Positions 42,366-53,727 are shown, numbered from the stretch's first letter. The stretch is 64,000 nucleotides of DNA from Cepaea nemoralis (GCA_014155875.1 JACEFZ010028303.1:70001-134000); one strand, 5' to 3'. Notes: generated from the letters alone by a model not told the origin. Made by a program: numbers and translations.

Positions 42366-42595
42366 GTTGCATGTCCTTTGCAGGAAGTTCCATCAACCTC
42401 AGCCACAAGTTGATTTTCTAGACAATTTCACATTTAGTAGTTTCCCTGGAGCTAATCCAGCAAAGGACATGCAAGTTTATTTTTTACAAGTTTGCCATTG
42501 CTTTCTGAACGAGAAGTCAGCGTTCGAATGCAACGGACCAGTGAAGGGAACGGTCCCACTACCCCGCTGTCAATGCACCGGATGTTGAATCGCAA
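42366..42595 (-). mobile_element. SINE family A-like copy with inverted ends
   Basis: TTGCATGTCCTTTGCAGG at 42366 is answered by CAGCAAAGGACATGCAAG ending at 42477, so part of the 3' end is duplicated in inverse. It continues GTTTGCCATTGCTTTCTGAA and a degenerate head. Confidence 0.65.
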
Positions 42596-42678
42596 GGGCA
42601 TTACCCCCATAATAATGGCCTCTTATGATGAATGCTGAGAGTTATTGACCATAAACACTGGCCTCCTATCCTTTAATA

Positions 42679-43068
42679 CAGTGGTTCTCAACCGGTCGGA
42701 ATTACCCCCCAGGGTGGAATTTTAGGATTTCCAGGGGGGAATTAAGATTATTTCAAGATAGTATTAATACAAGAACTGATTACTTGATATTGTTTTTTCC
42801 CTCCATACTTTACAGTTCTGTATTTCTCCCTCTTCTGAAATTCGTTTTAAAACGTAAGTAGACCCGCATATCACGATTTATGTAGACATCTAGACTTGTT
42901 CCAGTATGTGTTATTAAATTTAGCTTCCTTTTTACGTATACTATGTAGGGGGGGGGGGGGGCCTAGGGGTAGAATTTATAGGGAGGAAATACGAAAAAAG
43001 GGGGGAGGGACAACATTCTGAACATAAGGTGGAGGGTTGCATGGGCCATAAAATGTTGAGAACCACTG
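42679..43068. mobile_element. hAT MITE with perfect 8-bp duplication
   Basis: CAGTGGTTCTCAACCGGTCG ... GTTGAGAACCACTG, flanked by CTTTAATA at 42671-42678 and 43069-43076. Interior holds G-runs and AGTAGACCCGCATATCACG. 390 bp and non-coding. Confidence 0.93.
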
Positions 43069-43158
43069 CTTTAATAGGTCATGTTAACTTCTTAACAGGC
43101 AATATAAATATTTTTGCCCCTTTTTCTGACGCAACTATTCGAATATCACTTAGTTAGT

Positions 43159-43395
43159 TGCATATTCGTTACAGGACGTCGCAATCAACACCAACATTAT
43201 TTTTCTGTGTGATCTCTTGGCAAGTTTACGTTCAGTAGTTTGTCATTGCTTCTTGAAAGACCGGCACGCATACCATTTCATCAAAAACCAAAGCAAGGCG
43301 GTCTGCTGCCAAATCGCCTACAGCTGTCTTTCGAACACGAGTATGCAGGATTACGAACTGCGCCCGAAACTCCTTCCCCACGGAGCAGGCATTAG
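43159..43395 (-). mobile_element. SINE family A, variant B
   Basis: GCATATTCGTTACAGGACGT, CTCTTGGCAAGTTTACGTTC, GGTCTGCTGCCAAATCGCC, CTTTCGAACACGAGTATGCA. The head side differs from copies such as 52366; the variant also makes the pair at 60393. Confidence 0.78.
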
Positions 43396-43834
43396 AATAT
43401 TACAGTAGTGCAATACATAAATATTAAGGGTAATGTAAAGTCTTCATCATTTGTATTGAATCGTGAGATTTGAATATATACTAGAAACCAGTGCTTATGA
43501 ATGAAAACCAGAGCTTTATTCATATTTTTCTACTTGATGTTTATTTATTGTATTAATGTGTTTACCCAGCGTATCTATCTATTGACCACTTGCCTGCATT
43601 TGAACACAACTCTGGTCGTCAGGTAAGCAGGTATTACCCAAATGTTTGTGGTAGTAAAGTCTTTACAGTAACATCTGCCAGATAGTGATGAACAAAAGTC
43701 AACCGCTTTTGTTTCAGTTTTATTATTGGATTGGATGTTGGTTAAGAAGTCTAGAGAGGCCTTAGGTTAGGATACTGACACCGGTACGGTTTTCTTACAC
43801 CAGGATGGTTTGTTGTTTGAACTACCTTGTAGAA
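43396..43834. other. No feature recognised
   Basis: No coding or repeat signal that I can support. Confidence 0.35.
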
Positions 43835-44267
43835 CAGTGGTTCTCAACCGGTGGGGAATTCCCCCAGGGGGGAATTTTAGGGTTTCCGATTATTTCAAGA
43901 TCGCGTTAATACAAGAACCGATTATTTGAGTTTGTTTTTCCCTTCATACTGTACGGTTCTGTACGTCTCACCCTTCTAAAATTCAATTTATAAAGTAAGT
44001 AGATCCACAAATCATGTTTTATGTGGACGTCTAGACTTGTTTTAGTATGTGCTATCAAATGTAGCTTTCATTAGTATGTGTACTATGTAGGGGCGGGGGC
44101 GGGATTTTTAGGTAGGAAATAAAAAGAGGGAAATGACTTTCTGAAAATATGGTGAAGGGGGGCACGGGCCACATTTTTAGGTAGGAAATACGAAAAAGGG
44201 GGGGGGGGATGACGTTCTGAAAATATGGTGAAGGGGGGCATGGGCCAATACAGGTTGAGAACCACTG
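43835..44267. mobile_element. hAT MITE with perfect 8-bp duplication
   Basis: Same family as 42679. TTGTAGAA flanks at 43827-43834 and 44268-44275. Interior partly duplicated: AGGTAGGAAAT and ATATGGTGAAGGGGGGCA each occur twice about 65-80 bp apart. Confidence 0.93.
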
Positions 44268-44289
44268 TTGTAGAAGGTATACTCTAGAG

Positions 44290-44343
44290 CAGTGATTCTC
44301 ACACTTATTTGGACTTCTTTTCTACCTATGTTGAGAACCATTG
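44290..44343. mobile_element. 54-bp internally deleted hAT MITE
   Basis: CAGTGATTCTCACACTTATT ... TGTTGAGAACCATTG keeps little more than the two ends. Flanks CTCTAGAG and TTCTAGGC match at five of eight positions. Confidence 0.65.
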
Positions 44344-44894
44344 TTCTAGGCATTATAAATTGGCTCGAATGTATGCAAGTCTTTCAGAAGACTTTGTGTA
44401 CACATGGGAGGATAATTGTCTTTTTAAAGATGTTGTGTATTGAGTGAGATTAATCGATTAGCTAGTGCAGTGAGAAATGAGGAAAGTACTCTGTACATGA
44501 TGTTCCCTCTAAAGTCTGCTAGCGTGCGCTGGCGCACATAATTGTTAGCCCTGGGCGCACATACTTTTGACTCAGTGCTTGTGCTGTTACACAATAAAAT
44601 GTATGCCTTAGTCAAATGTAGGCTCGCTCACAACTGTACTACTAGGAGCTCACATGGTAGAATGTTTGCTCACAATACTTCAATGTTTACAGACTGTCAT
44701 TGCAGATGTCTTCGTGTTTGTTATTGTGCATGCATGTTTATGTATTTAAAACTACACATCTTAGATAAGGCATTGTAGGTGTGCTTGTGTGTGGTCTGTG
44801 TGTGTGAATATTTGGGTATATCTGTGTTGGTATAATTGTGATAAGGAAAGGGTGCTGGTCTGTTTTGTTTTTTTAATTAGCAGACATAAAACGT
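44344..44894. other. No feature recognised
   Basis: No coding signal or repeat is supported. Confidence 0.35.
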
Positions 44895-45670
44895 AAAGTA
44901 ATAAAGTGCTATTATGGGAATTCTTGCAATCGATTAGACATAGAATCTTCTCTAACAAACAGACAGAAGCAATAAAGTGCTATTTTGGGAATTCTTGCAA
45001 TTGATTAGACATAGAATCTTCTCTAACAAACAGACAGAAGTAATAAAGTGCTTTTTTGGGAATTCTTGCAATTTTATTAGACATAGAATCTTCTCTAACA
45101 AACAGACAGAAGTAATAAAGTGCTATTTTGGGAATTCTTGCAATTTTATTAGACATAGAATCTTCTCTAACAAACAGACAGAAGTAATAAAGTGCTATTT
45201 TGGGAATTCTTGCAATTTTATTAGACATAGAATCTTCTCTAACAAACAGACAGAAGTAATAAAGTGCTATTTTGGGAATTCTTGCAATCAATTAGACGTA
45301 GAATCTTCTCTAACAAACAGACAGAAGTAATAAAGTGCTATTTTGGGAATTCTTGCAATTTTATTAGACATAGAATCTTCTCTAACAAACAGACAGAAGT
45401 AATAAAGTGCTATTTTGGGAATTCTTGCAATTTTATTAGACATAGAATCTTCTCTAACAAACAGACAGAAGTAATAAAGTGCTATTTTGGGAATTCTTGC
45501 AATTTTATTAGACATAGAATCTTCTCTAACAAACAGACAGAAGTAATAAAGTGCTATTTTGGGAATTCTTGCAATTTATTAGACATAGAATCTTCTCTAA
45601 CAAACCGACAGAAGTAATAAAGTGCTATTATGGGAATTCTTGCAATAGATTGGACATGGAATCATCTCTA
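44895..45670. repeat. Tandem array, 71-73-bp period, about 11 copies
   Basis: Unit AATAAAGTGCTATTTTGGGA ATTCTTGCAA TTTTATTAGACATAGAATCT TCTCTAACAAACAGACAGAA. Starts at 44916, 44987, 45058 and onward. Copies are almost identical, varying as CAATTTTATTAG or CAATTGATTAG. Long open frames on both strands come from the repeat. Each unit carries an AATAAA hexamer. Confidence 0.95.
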
Positions 45671-45702
45671 ATAAAATGTTAAGCCTTGTGTTTAAGACCT
45701 TC

Positions 45703-45856
45703 TTCTTCTTCCTTTTCTTCTTCTTCTTCTTCTTCTTCTCTTCTTCTTCTTCTTCTTCTTCTTCTTCTTCTTCTTCTTCTTCTTCTTCTTCTTCTTCTTC
45801 TTCTTCTTCTTCTTCTTCTTCTTCTTCTTCTTCTTCTTCTTCTTCTTCTTCTTCTT
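45703..45856. repeat. (TTC)n/(GAA)n microsatellite
   Basis: About 50 TTC units with one CTC break. Follows the 71-bp array by about 30 bp. Confidence 0.98.
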
Positions 45857-46300
45857 TCGGCCGTTATTCCCCTTCGCGGACTCACCCCAAAGCCCTCCTA
45901 TCCTTGGTCATCTCATGCAGCTTCGCCATGTCATTCCCGTATATTCATTTCTGTTTCTACTTCTTCTCTCCGTGTATTTTTGTGTTATTCTCTTTATTTT
46001 CTCCATTGGGTTCCAGGAAAAGGTCTATGTGGTTATACTATTCACAGATTGTCTCAATGCTCCTTCGTTCTAGCACCTGCATCTTTTCTTCACCTCCTGC
46101 TTCATTGGCATGTGTCTAGTTCTGTCCATGAGCTTGTGATTATGTCATACATATTATTCCTAGTTTGCACAGGCATAGATTAAGGAATGTTTGTAGTTTT
46201 TATTTTAGTCGTTTTAGTCTTTCACTATGTTTCTGATCCACACAATATTATTAATTTTAATGCTAGAATTGAATATTTTATGCTAAGTTTTCCTGTGACT
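45857..46300 (-). pseudogene. Possible decayed LINE 3' region
   Basis: The (GAA)n at 45703-45856 would be the tail of a minus-strand LINE, and GTTCCAGGAAAAGGTCTATG-like text resembles LINE C-terminal coding. Frames are too broken to be certain. Confidence 0.3.
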
Positions 46301-46308
46301 TGTGGGCT

Positions 46309-46500
46309 CAGCGGTCTCTAGGCATGGTGTCCGCCTCGAATGCTGGAGGTCCCGGGTTCAAGCCCCGGTAAACACCGGGTTTTTTTCACGTGGACTTCTA
46401 GTAATAACATTTCCCCTGGTCTTTGGGTAGTGAGATCGGACGCCCGTGTGTATTGTTGCGCACGTAAAAAATCCCTTACCAGTCGAAAATCGAAAAAGAG
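46309..46500 (+). mobile_element. tRNA-Pro-like SINE family D
   Basis: AGCGGTCTCTAGGCATGGTG, GGAGGTCCCGGGTTCAAGCC, CACGTGGACTTCTAGTAATA, GTGTGTATTGTTGCGCACGT. The tRNA-like part keeps the Pro-type GGTCCCGGGTTCAAxCCC arm. May extend to about 46690. Confidence 0.8.
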
Positions 46501-47030
46501 TAGCCTAACGGCGCTGCCCGGGCAAAATTTCAAGTTAAAAATCTACCAAAAGTATTTCAGGATCGTCGCTAGCCAGTGCTACGGAGTTCGTGCACTGAGC
46601 AGAGTTGTTCCGGACTCAGCTTTGAGTTAGGAGTAGAACGGTGCACTTATGGGTTACACCCGTGTGCCGTGATGTTGATCCGTCGACTAAACTAAACATT
46701 TCCTAGTCGCTTTCCAAGTTCCTCTTGCCTGTTGTATTCTTATTTTTATATCTTTGTCTTTTTTCCATCTTTGTCTACATGTGTGTAAGTTAAGCAAGTT
46801 ACAACCAATCAACTGTTGCTAACTGAGAAGTGCAATCTGAACAGAATACAATGCAGGCTATTAATGCAATTAGAAAACTCATAACAGAATCTACAGTAAT
46901 CGTTGAAAGTAGATGGTCACCATTAAGATGACCCCTTCATACTACGAAACACTAATACTACGATGGTCGGGCTACACTGGGTGTTCAGTGAACCTGTCAT
47001 AATTACATGTTATGCTTGATCATTTTAGTG
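46501..47030. other. No gene recognised
   Basis: Possibly the SINE D body to 46690, then unremarkable sequence. Confidence 0.35.
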
Positions 47031-47315
47031 TTTTTTCTCTCGCTTTAAACTCAAGCGTAGTCCATACCCGCTACATCTAGTAGCACTGGAATCAATTTTA
47101 CGTGTGGAATTAGCTTTCCTTATTATCAGTTCTCCCCGGCATGAGGTGACCCCACTTCGACTTCAGAGGTACGTGTAATTTATGTCCCCATGTCCAGGAC
47201 GAAAGGTCAACATTTTAGTCCAACTGACCGGTGTAGGTGTTGAACTCCCTACCTCAGCATCAGCACACCGGATGTTTAACACCGAGCGCTCTTCTCCATT
47301 CGGCCATGTTGATGA
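47031..47315 (-). mobile_element. SINE family C copy
   Basis: TTTAAACTCAAGCGTAGTCC, GTGTGGAATTAGCTTTCC, CAACATTTTAGTCCAACTGA, then CGAGCGCTCTTCTCCATTCG (head on minus). Confidence 0.82.
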
Positions 47316-47527
47316 CTATAGTGAAGCCCATACTCTTTGTTAGGAACAATGTAATTCATGTTTTCACATTCTGAAACTTCTCAATCATGTTGGGTGTGTA
47401 AGGCACCAATATTTAATTAACTGTGTGACTGAAGAGACAAGAATTTTCAATAAATCTACGTATTGCTAACAAAACAAACTTAGAGAACCTAGTAGTTAAT
47501 TTTCTTGTTCTGTTCCACCTCACTTTG

Positions 47528-47760
47528 TAATACTTTTTTTTTTTTTTTTTTTTGTTTTTGCATTCGCCCGTTTTGAACTCAAGTGTAGTCTACATACGTG
47601 CCTCTACTTATTTAGTGCATTATACTTATTTCTGCATGTGGATTAGCTTTCCCTGTTACCAGTGTCCTTCGCAATCAGGTGGACCCATTCAGACTTCTGA
47701 GGTACTTGTAATTTACGTCGCTAAGGCAAGGGTGAATGCTCTTATCAATTAGAACCTGCG
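47528..47760 (-). mobile_element. SINE family C copy with T-run tail
   Basis: T-run 47528-47551, then GCCCGTTTTGAACTCAAGTG, GCATGTGGATTAGCTTTCCC, CAATCAGGTGGACCCATTCA. The left T-run is the poly-A tail of a minus-strand SINE. Confidence 0.8.
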
Positions 47761-48095
47761 GACCTAACACTGGGTTAATTTACATAGTGTTGTGTAATGA
47801 ACACATGTTAGAGTGTTTCTACTAAAAATGTATAATGTTAACTGTAATTGTTATATACTTCTGGCTCACTTGGGAGCATGGGGCAGATTTCCCTATAGGA
47901 ATTCAGAGCCTTAACAACCAAAGCTTTAGAGTCAAACTGTTTCCATGGTTACCTAGGTCTAGTAATTAAACAAACATGTTACAGATATTTGATTGTGTTA
48001 CTTTTCTGTTTATGGTCACATAACAAAGTAGATTTCCTGTACAAAGCCCACTATAAAACACTGGCTTGATCACAAAATATACAACTTTCAAAAAT
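47761..48095. other. No feature recognised
   Basis: AT-rich, without a supported feature. Confidence 0.35.
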
Positions 48096-48100
48096 AATGT

Positions 48101-48190
48101 TGCATGTCCTTTACAGGATGTTTTGATCAACCCTCAAGTTGATTTTATAGACAATTTTATTTTCAGTAGTTTGCCATTGCTTTCTGAACG
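48101..48190 (-). mobile_element. SINE family A fragment
   Basis: GCATGTCCTTTACAGGATGT and CAGTAGTTTGCCATTGCTTT, then it stops near the MITE at 48226. Confidence 0.7.
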
Positions 48191-48225
48191 ATTGTTTATC
48201 AAATATCTGTTTATTAATATAGATA

Positions 48226-48376
48226 CAGGTGTATTTTTAATGACTGGGGTTTTTGAAAATATTGCCGTTCCAAGTTTTGTATTTACATTTTATGTTGCAT
48301 GAACTCCACAGAGGGTTAAAACAAAACTTAGAACGGCAATATTTTCAAAAACCCATTGTCATTAAAAAATGCACCC
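48226..48376. mobile_element. Palindromic TA-flanked MITE, copy 1
   Basis: Left arm CAGGTGTATTTTTAATGACT...AATATTGCCGTTCCAAGTTT; right arm is its complement ending TTTAATGACAATG-complement and GGGTGCATTTT-complement. TA on both sides (48224-48225, 48377-48378). Arms are about 65 bp around a 15-20 bp loop. Copy 2 is at 61685. Confidence 0.88.
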
Positions 48377-48800
48377 TATATAATACTATGTTTGAATTAC
48401 ACATATAAGCCTTAAGGCTGACATCTCATTTCATTACTATGCATTAAGATCCTTGTTGGGCCTGGCATAGGTGGTCATAGGCAATATCTGTGATGATACT
48501 GTAAAAATTGGTTGATACTCATAGCAGCTGTGTTTGCTAGTCTGCATTATAAAACATTGAAAAGATAATTAATGTCATTAATTTTAATATAGTTAAACAT
48601 TTGTGACTTAAAGTGTTACATTTCTAATGTATGCATTTACATCTCATGTTGTAATTGTAACATTTTTTTTTCAAAATGTACGTCTGTTTATTTATTTATA
48701 TTTGTACAGAAAAAAAGACATAAAAAAATAAATTATACTTTTGAAGTATCAGATTTTTTTCTCCTAAGTTATTGTTAGAAGCTTAATGTGAAATGTAAAG
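48377..48800. other. No feature recognised; AT-rich
   Basis: No supported coding or repeat signal. Confidence 0.35.
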
Positions 48801-48804
48801 TTTT

Positions 48805-48965
48805 TTGCATGTCCTTTATAAGACATTGCAGTCAACCCCATCATTTAATGGCAGTTTTACTAGGCAAGATTAGTTCAGTAGTTTGCCATTTCTTTCTGAA
48901 TGGCCGATGCCTCATACCATGGATTTTGAATTTTCAACTCAAAATTATTATGATTTATGAAACTG
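48805..48965 (-). mobile_element. SINE family A copy, truncated
   Basis: TTGCATGTCCTTTATAAGAC, GCAGTCAACCCCATCATTTA, CAGTAGTTTGCCATTTCTTT. Confidence 0.72.
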
Positions 48966-49001
48966 CCATCTCACTATCACCTAAACCATTGTGCCGACTT
49001 T

Positions 49002-49010
49002 ATATATATA

Positions 49011-49080
<70 letters not shown>
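49002..49080. repeat. (TA)n microsatellite
   Basis: About 38 TA units with one slip at 49017. Confidence 0.98.
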
Positions 49081-49083
<3 letters not shown>

Positions 49084-49165
49084 CAACACCAACTACATCA
49101 AAAAATCAGAGACAAAGAGAGTTTGGGAGTCGTGTTCACTGGAGTATGCTCCAGGTCTCTCACCT

Positions 49166-49241
49166 GAAGAAGAAGAAGAAGAAGAAGAAGAAGAAGAAGA
49201 AGAAGAAGAAGAAGAAGAAGAAGAAGAAGAAGAAGAAGAAG

Positions 49242-49273
<32 letters not shown>

Positions 49274-49460
49274 GCAGTTGCAGCAGCAGCAGAAGAAGAA
49301 GGAGGAGGAGGAGGAAGAAGAAGAATAAGACGAAGAAGAAGAAACAGCAGCAGAAGGTGATAATTATGATGATGATGAGTTGATGATGATGATAAAGAAG
49401 AAAAAGTCGAAGAAGAAGCAAACGAAGAAGAGAAAGAAAGAAAATGAAGAAGAAGAATGT
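49166..49460. repeat. (GAA)n microsatellite and purine-rich derivative
   Basis: Pure GAA at 49166-49270, then GCA, GGA and GAT variants to 49460. Poly-E and poly-K frames result. Confidence 0.97.
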
Positions 49461-50220
49461 AGCATAAATGCTGTATGATAATTTCTAACTCTTTAAAAAC
49501 TAGATTTTCTCCTGTCTATTATGTAGTTGTTGTTTCTCTTTGACTACTGTTAAAGTTTCATGATATTTTGTTATCAACTCTGTTGCTATTGTTATTGTTA
49601 GATCAAGATTAAAAAGAATTTACAGATCAAAAGCAAAACTGGGTTCTTATTACAGGCTCTTGGATATATTGGCCGTAGAGAAGTGCGTGTCAAATTAATT
49701 CCGTCGCCAAGCTACTGAAAGCGTGGAGCGACACTGTGAGCTGTGAATTTCATGCGGAATGCTTTTGTATCTGCCTGCGGTCGTTTGTAATGCGAACTGC
49801 ATGTTAAGAAAAATGGCGGACGGCAGTTACTGAACTAGTTGATTTTGCCCTATGCAGTAATGTGTGTGCAACTGCAGGTTTTCTGGCTGCCGCTTCCAGC
49901 GACGATGAACTGTAACTTTCGTGGCGGACTGCTTGTTGGCATTGTGGCAGCGGCCTAATGCATGTTTATCTGTGCGAGCTGTTGATTTATTGGGACTGCT
50001 GTCTATTCCACTTTTCATATTGGACAGTGAGTAGCATTTTGTGTGATATTCACTGGCGCAGGAACGGAGCTTATTGGGTGACCCTTTGCTGTGAAGTTGG
50101 AACCACGACTAATGACAAATATCCTTGGCAATGTGATCAAACAGTCTGAAGGTCATGGTCATGTTTGGATTTCTTCTGCAGCTATCAACTTTTGCTATGT
50201 ATCTATTCCAGCATGAGTTA
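49461..50220. other. No gene recognised
   Basis: No coding or repeat signal that I can support. Short frames near 49830-50150 lack domains. Confidence 0.35.
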
Positions 50221-50224
50221 AATC

Positions 50225-50478
50225 ACGACGGTTGGCTTTAGGTCTCCCCCGGCCTCCCGGAGTGTGCTTCGAAAGGTCGTTTATGTACCAGTTTAGGGCA
50301 GTATCGTCCAGACCACAAGTGAATTTTCCCCAGTCTCCTGGGTGTCATGGCTGAAGCTACGGAATTCATGCTTTGAGAGATGCTCTCGACCGGCAGGATA
50401 CCATTATATGGAGAGAGACCGAGTCAGATAGGGTAAAACCGGTGCAATGAAATCAATAATCTCACCTGTGGTTTATAT
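50225..50478 (+). mobile_element. SINE family E copy
   Basis: CCCAGTCTCCTGGGTGTCAT, GCTGAAGCTACGGAATTCAT, GAGACCGAGTCAGATAGGGT and CCGGTGCAATGAAATCAATA. Confidence 0.7.
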
Positions 50479-50517
50479 CACAGATTGTTATTGGTTATGC
50501 ATAAAATACTAAACCTA

Positions 50518-51081
50518 AAGGAGGGGGCTTCAAGTGAAAATCTTAATTATTTTTTTTTTTTTCAATATATTCTGAAAAAGAACAAAACAAATCTATAATT
50601 TTTCGATGTAGTCACAACTGTGTTCAATGCAATTCCTCCAGCGCCGATAAAGTGATTGGATTCCTGTAGGAAAATCGACTCAATGGTCACTACTCGGGGT
50701 GCCTGATCTCGTTGTGAAATGTCTGTCACAGAAGTCACGTCCGTTTGGAAACTTTCTACTCCACTCATACACTTGCTTCACTGACAGGCATCCATCGTCA
50801 TACTGGACCTTCATTCTCCGATGATATTCTATAGGTTTCACTCCTTTACTGATTAAACAAAAAACGGATAACAGAACGCTGCTCCTCTTTGATGCATGTC
50901 AAATGCGGTGCGGTCATCTTTAAACTGTCTTTATGGCATCTCCGTGTTCGTATGCACCGTGATGTCACGTGCTTAACACTCTTGATATCCTTAACAACAA
51001 TATTTTCAGTCTACAAGAAAATGGCATGGTTATTGTAATTTATATCACACTTTTAAGGTTTTCATTTGAAACCCCCTCATG
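50518..51081 (-). mobile_element. Mariner-like element, internally deleted
   Basis: Ends AAGGAGGGGGCTTCAAGTG and TTTCATTTGAAACCCCCTCAT are inverted and TA-flanked (50516-50517, 51082-51083). Inside, minus-strand ESNHFIGAGGIALNTVVTTS is a decayed mariner C-terminus (typical W-NCI...DY). Gives the empty-site reference for the SINE at 56527. Confidence 0.75.
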
Positions 51082-51109
51082 TAATGAAATTACAATACCA
51101 TTACACCTG

Positions 51110-51437
51110 TCAGCTGGACTAAAATGTTGACTTCTCGTCCTTGACTTGGGGATATACATTACAAGTACCTCTGATGTTGGAGTTGGTTCAAAGCGAATGA
51201 ACAGAAAAAACATTGTTCAAATACTTGAATTTCATTTACTTTCGCTCACTCACTTTAAACTTGACCGTAGTTGGCGCACTTGCTATCACTAATACTTTCT
51301 GCCACTAGTAATGTGCATACTGGACTGATTTTATGCGCGTGGATTAGCTTTCCATATTACCAGTGTCCCCCCACCATCAGGCTGTTACTTTTGAGGTACT
51401 TGTAATTTATGTCACGAAGTCAATATTTTAGTCCAAC
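51110..51437. mobile_element. SINE family C pieces in both orientations
   Basis: 51110-51180 is one piece (GGACTAAAATGTTGACTTCT, GTACCTCTGATG). 51237-51437 is a second, opposite piece (CACTTTAAACTTGACCGTAG, GCGTGGATTAGCTTTCCATA, TATTTTAGTCCAACTAAACA). Its head end resumes at about 51720-51785 after a LINE fragment. Confidence 0.65.
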
Positions 51438-51718
51438 TAAACAGGCTAATGAAACTAGAACATTATATACAGCAATAAGAAAGAGACAAACAGCTTTCTT
51501 TCTATTGTCATGTGATGAGAATAGAGGCATTGGAGAACATCGTAACAACTAGAAAGATCGAGAGGAAGAGAGACAAAGGCCGACCAAGAGAAATGCAGCT
51601 GGATGGATTGGGACGGTCGCATAGAGGAATATCATCAGCAGAGTTGATCCAGAACACCAAAGATCTGTGTAGAGCCATGGACGCCTACGCCAGCTGGCAG
51701 GGCACTTGATGATGAATG
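51438..51718 (+). pseudogene. LINE 3' fragment nested in SINE C
   Basis: AGGCTAATGAAACTAGAACA to GGGCACTTGATGATGAATGA. Encodes HVMRIEALENIVTTRKIE, GRPREMQLDGLGRSHRGISS, AELIQNTKDLCRAMDAYAS. Almost colinear with 53490-53970 but without the insertion found there. Confidence 0.82.
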
Positions 51719-52365
51719 ATGCAGATGTTGAATCATCAGTGCACTGGGAGTTTAAGAGTGAGCGCTTATCCTTTCACCAATGATGGCTTCAATACTTGAA
51801 GTAACTCAATGGAAAAAACATTTACTTTTGGCCCATACATGATTGTAAATCAGGTCACGATAATGATAGTCTGGTGGCAGATATTACCACTGCAGTGTCA
51901 ATTGGTAATCTTTCGCATAATCTAGATCATGATATAATGAGGAATGGTGTTCAGCTTTCTACCTTACCTCCTTACCCTCCAAGTTAATGTCCAGAACATG
52001 GAAGTTAACCAGATGTGACCGACACACTACTAACACGGGCAATAATAGAAAGGTCAATAGAGACACAGAAAGACATATATTTGTGCTTCATAGATTATAC
52101 TAAGGCATGTGATAAAGTAAAACATGATGAACTGATTAAAATGTTGGAAAATATCAACATTGATGGGAAAGATTTAAGAATAATACAGAATATTTACTGG
52201 AACCAAGTAGCAGCAATTAAAATGGGAAATAAAAAGTCTAGTTACGAACAGATAAAGCTAGGAGTACGACAGTGGTGTGTGTCTTGTCACCGGGTCTTTT
52301 CTCCCTCTATAGCGAAGTAATATTGAGAGATATCAAAGAGAAGCCAGGAATACTAATAGGAGGTT

Positions 52366-52613
52366 GTTGTTTTTTTTTTCGCATATCCTTTACAGGACAT
52401 CGCTATCAACAGTAGCATCTTTCAGCTGTCTGTTGATTTCTTGGCAAGATTACGCTCAGTAGTTTGCCATTGCTTTCTGATCGGCCGGCTCAGTTATCCC
52501 GCAAGTCACCAGCGGGGGATGAACCGCTCCCAGTTCTCGCCCGCTACGAGACTCTGAGTGATAAACGGGATTACGGAGAAAGTGTTGTAACCCCTCGGCC
52601 AGAGAGACTGGCA
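52366..52613 (-). mobile_element. SINE family A nested in the LINE
   Basis: T-run 52370-52379 at left (tail), tRNA-like head at right (minus: CCAGTCTCTCTGGCCGAGGG with A box; degenerate B box GCGGTTCATCCCCCGCTGG). ATAGGAGGTT (52356-52365) and ATCGGAGGTT (52614-52623) flank it. A near-complete reference copy. Confidence 0.9.
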
Positions 52614-52999
52614 ATCGGAGGTTACACTATAAATAATATACGCTATGCAGATGACACAGTATTGGTGGCGTATAATTCAACAGACCTACAACAATTGTTG
52701 GACATTGTAGTAACAGAGAGTGCAAAGAAATGACTCTCTTTGAATATAAAGAAAACAGTAACAATGGTGATATCAAAGGAAATGACGACACTAAAATGTG
52801 ACATAGAAATAGAGGGGAACATTCTTAACCAAGTGGATAATTTTAAATACCTAGAGACATTTATAACATCAGATAAAAGGTGTACAACAGAGATTAAGAG
52901 CAGAATAGGGCAAGCAAAAGCCGCATTTCAGACAATGAAGAGTATCTTATGCAATAAGTCACTGTCACTGAATGTAAGAAAGAGAGTTCTGAAATGCTA

Positions 53000-53337
53000 T
53001 CCATCCATCCATCACATGCCATGCCGATAAGCGTGGGCGGTCATGTTCTGCCATCTCACTCGATCACCAGAGTCGTGGATAAGCTCCGCGTTAATGTCTC
53101 GGCCATGCCACATGGCCAAGCCTCCAGGTATTTACTTTTCGGTCTTCCCCTTGGTCTCTTCCCTTAAATCTTGCCAGTTGTCACCAAGTTCTCCAAGTCA
53201 CTTCTTCTCATAACATGCTCAAAAAATGTTGACTGTCTACGTCTAATGTCTCTTATCAGTTTACGATCTTTATTTATTTCTTATTCATTGGTTTTTCTGC
53301 CTGTCCATGGTATTCTTTGTATTTTCCTCATTATTGA
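53000..53337 (-). mobile_element. LINE 3' fragment nested in the LINE
   Basis: Minus-strand end of the TAHAYRHG family: [47 protein letters not shown]-stop, then a (GGAT)n tail. GAAATGCTA flanks at 52991-52999 and 53338-53346. Confidence 0.87.
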
Positions 53338-53529
53338 GAAATGCTAATACAGAACCAGTTTTGCTATATGGCAGTGAATCTTGGAATGTAAATGAACAAA
53401 TTAGGAAGAAATTAAAAGCAACAGAGATGTGATTTCTGAGAAATGTTGCGAATTACTTGGGCTGACATAGTAACTAACAACGATTGCCTGAAACAGGCTA
53501 ATGAAACCAGAACATTATATACAACAATA

Positions 53530-53727
53530 CATTTACATTGGCACCTTGCCGTCTTGACAGACGATAGTTTGTTACAGTGTGCTTCGAAAAGACTTAATAA
53601 CTACAACCCATGGCGGTGGCGAATGTGACTGTTAAGGCCAATTCGCGCTGTACATGTTCGTCCACAGTGGATGCATGTGAACACATGGTCATTTTCACCA
53701 TCATGCACCATCTTGCCTCTCACACGC
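53530..53727 (-). mobile_element. LINE zinc-finger 3' fragment nested in the LINE
   Basis: Minus strand encodes [17 protein letters not shown]... and the finger's His pair, ending GGCAAGGTGCCAATG. ACAACAATA flanks at 53521-53529 and 53728-53736. The paralogue at 51463 (ATACAGCAATAAGAAAGAG) shows the uninterrupted site. Confidence 0.87.

Noticed and set aside
44980..45617. Proteins in the 71-bp array on both strands
   Set aside because: Repeat translation only.
48788..49360. 190-aa ORF with IYIY and poly-E
   Set aside because: A join of a SINE fragment with (TA)n and (GAA)n.
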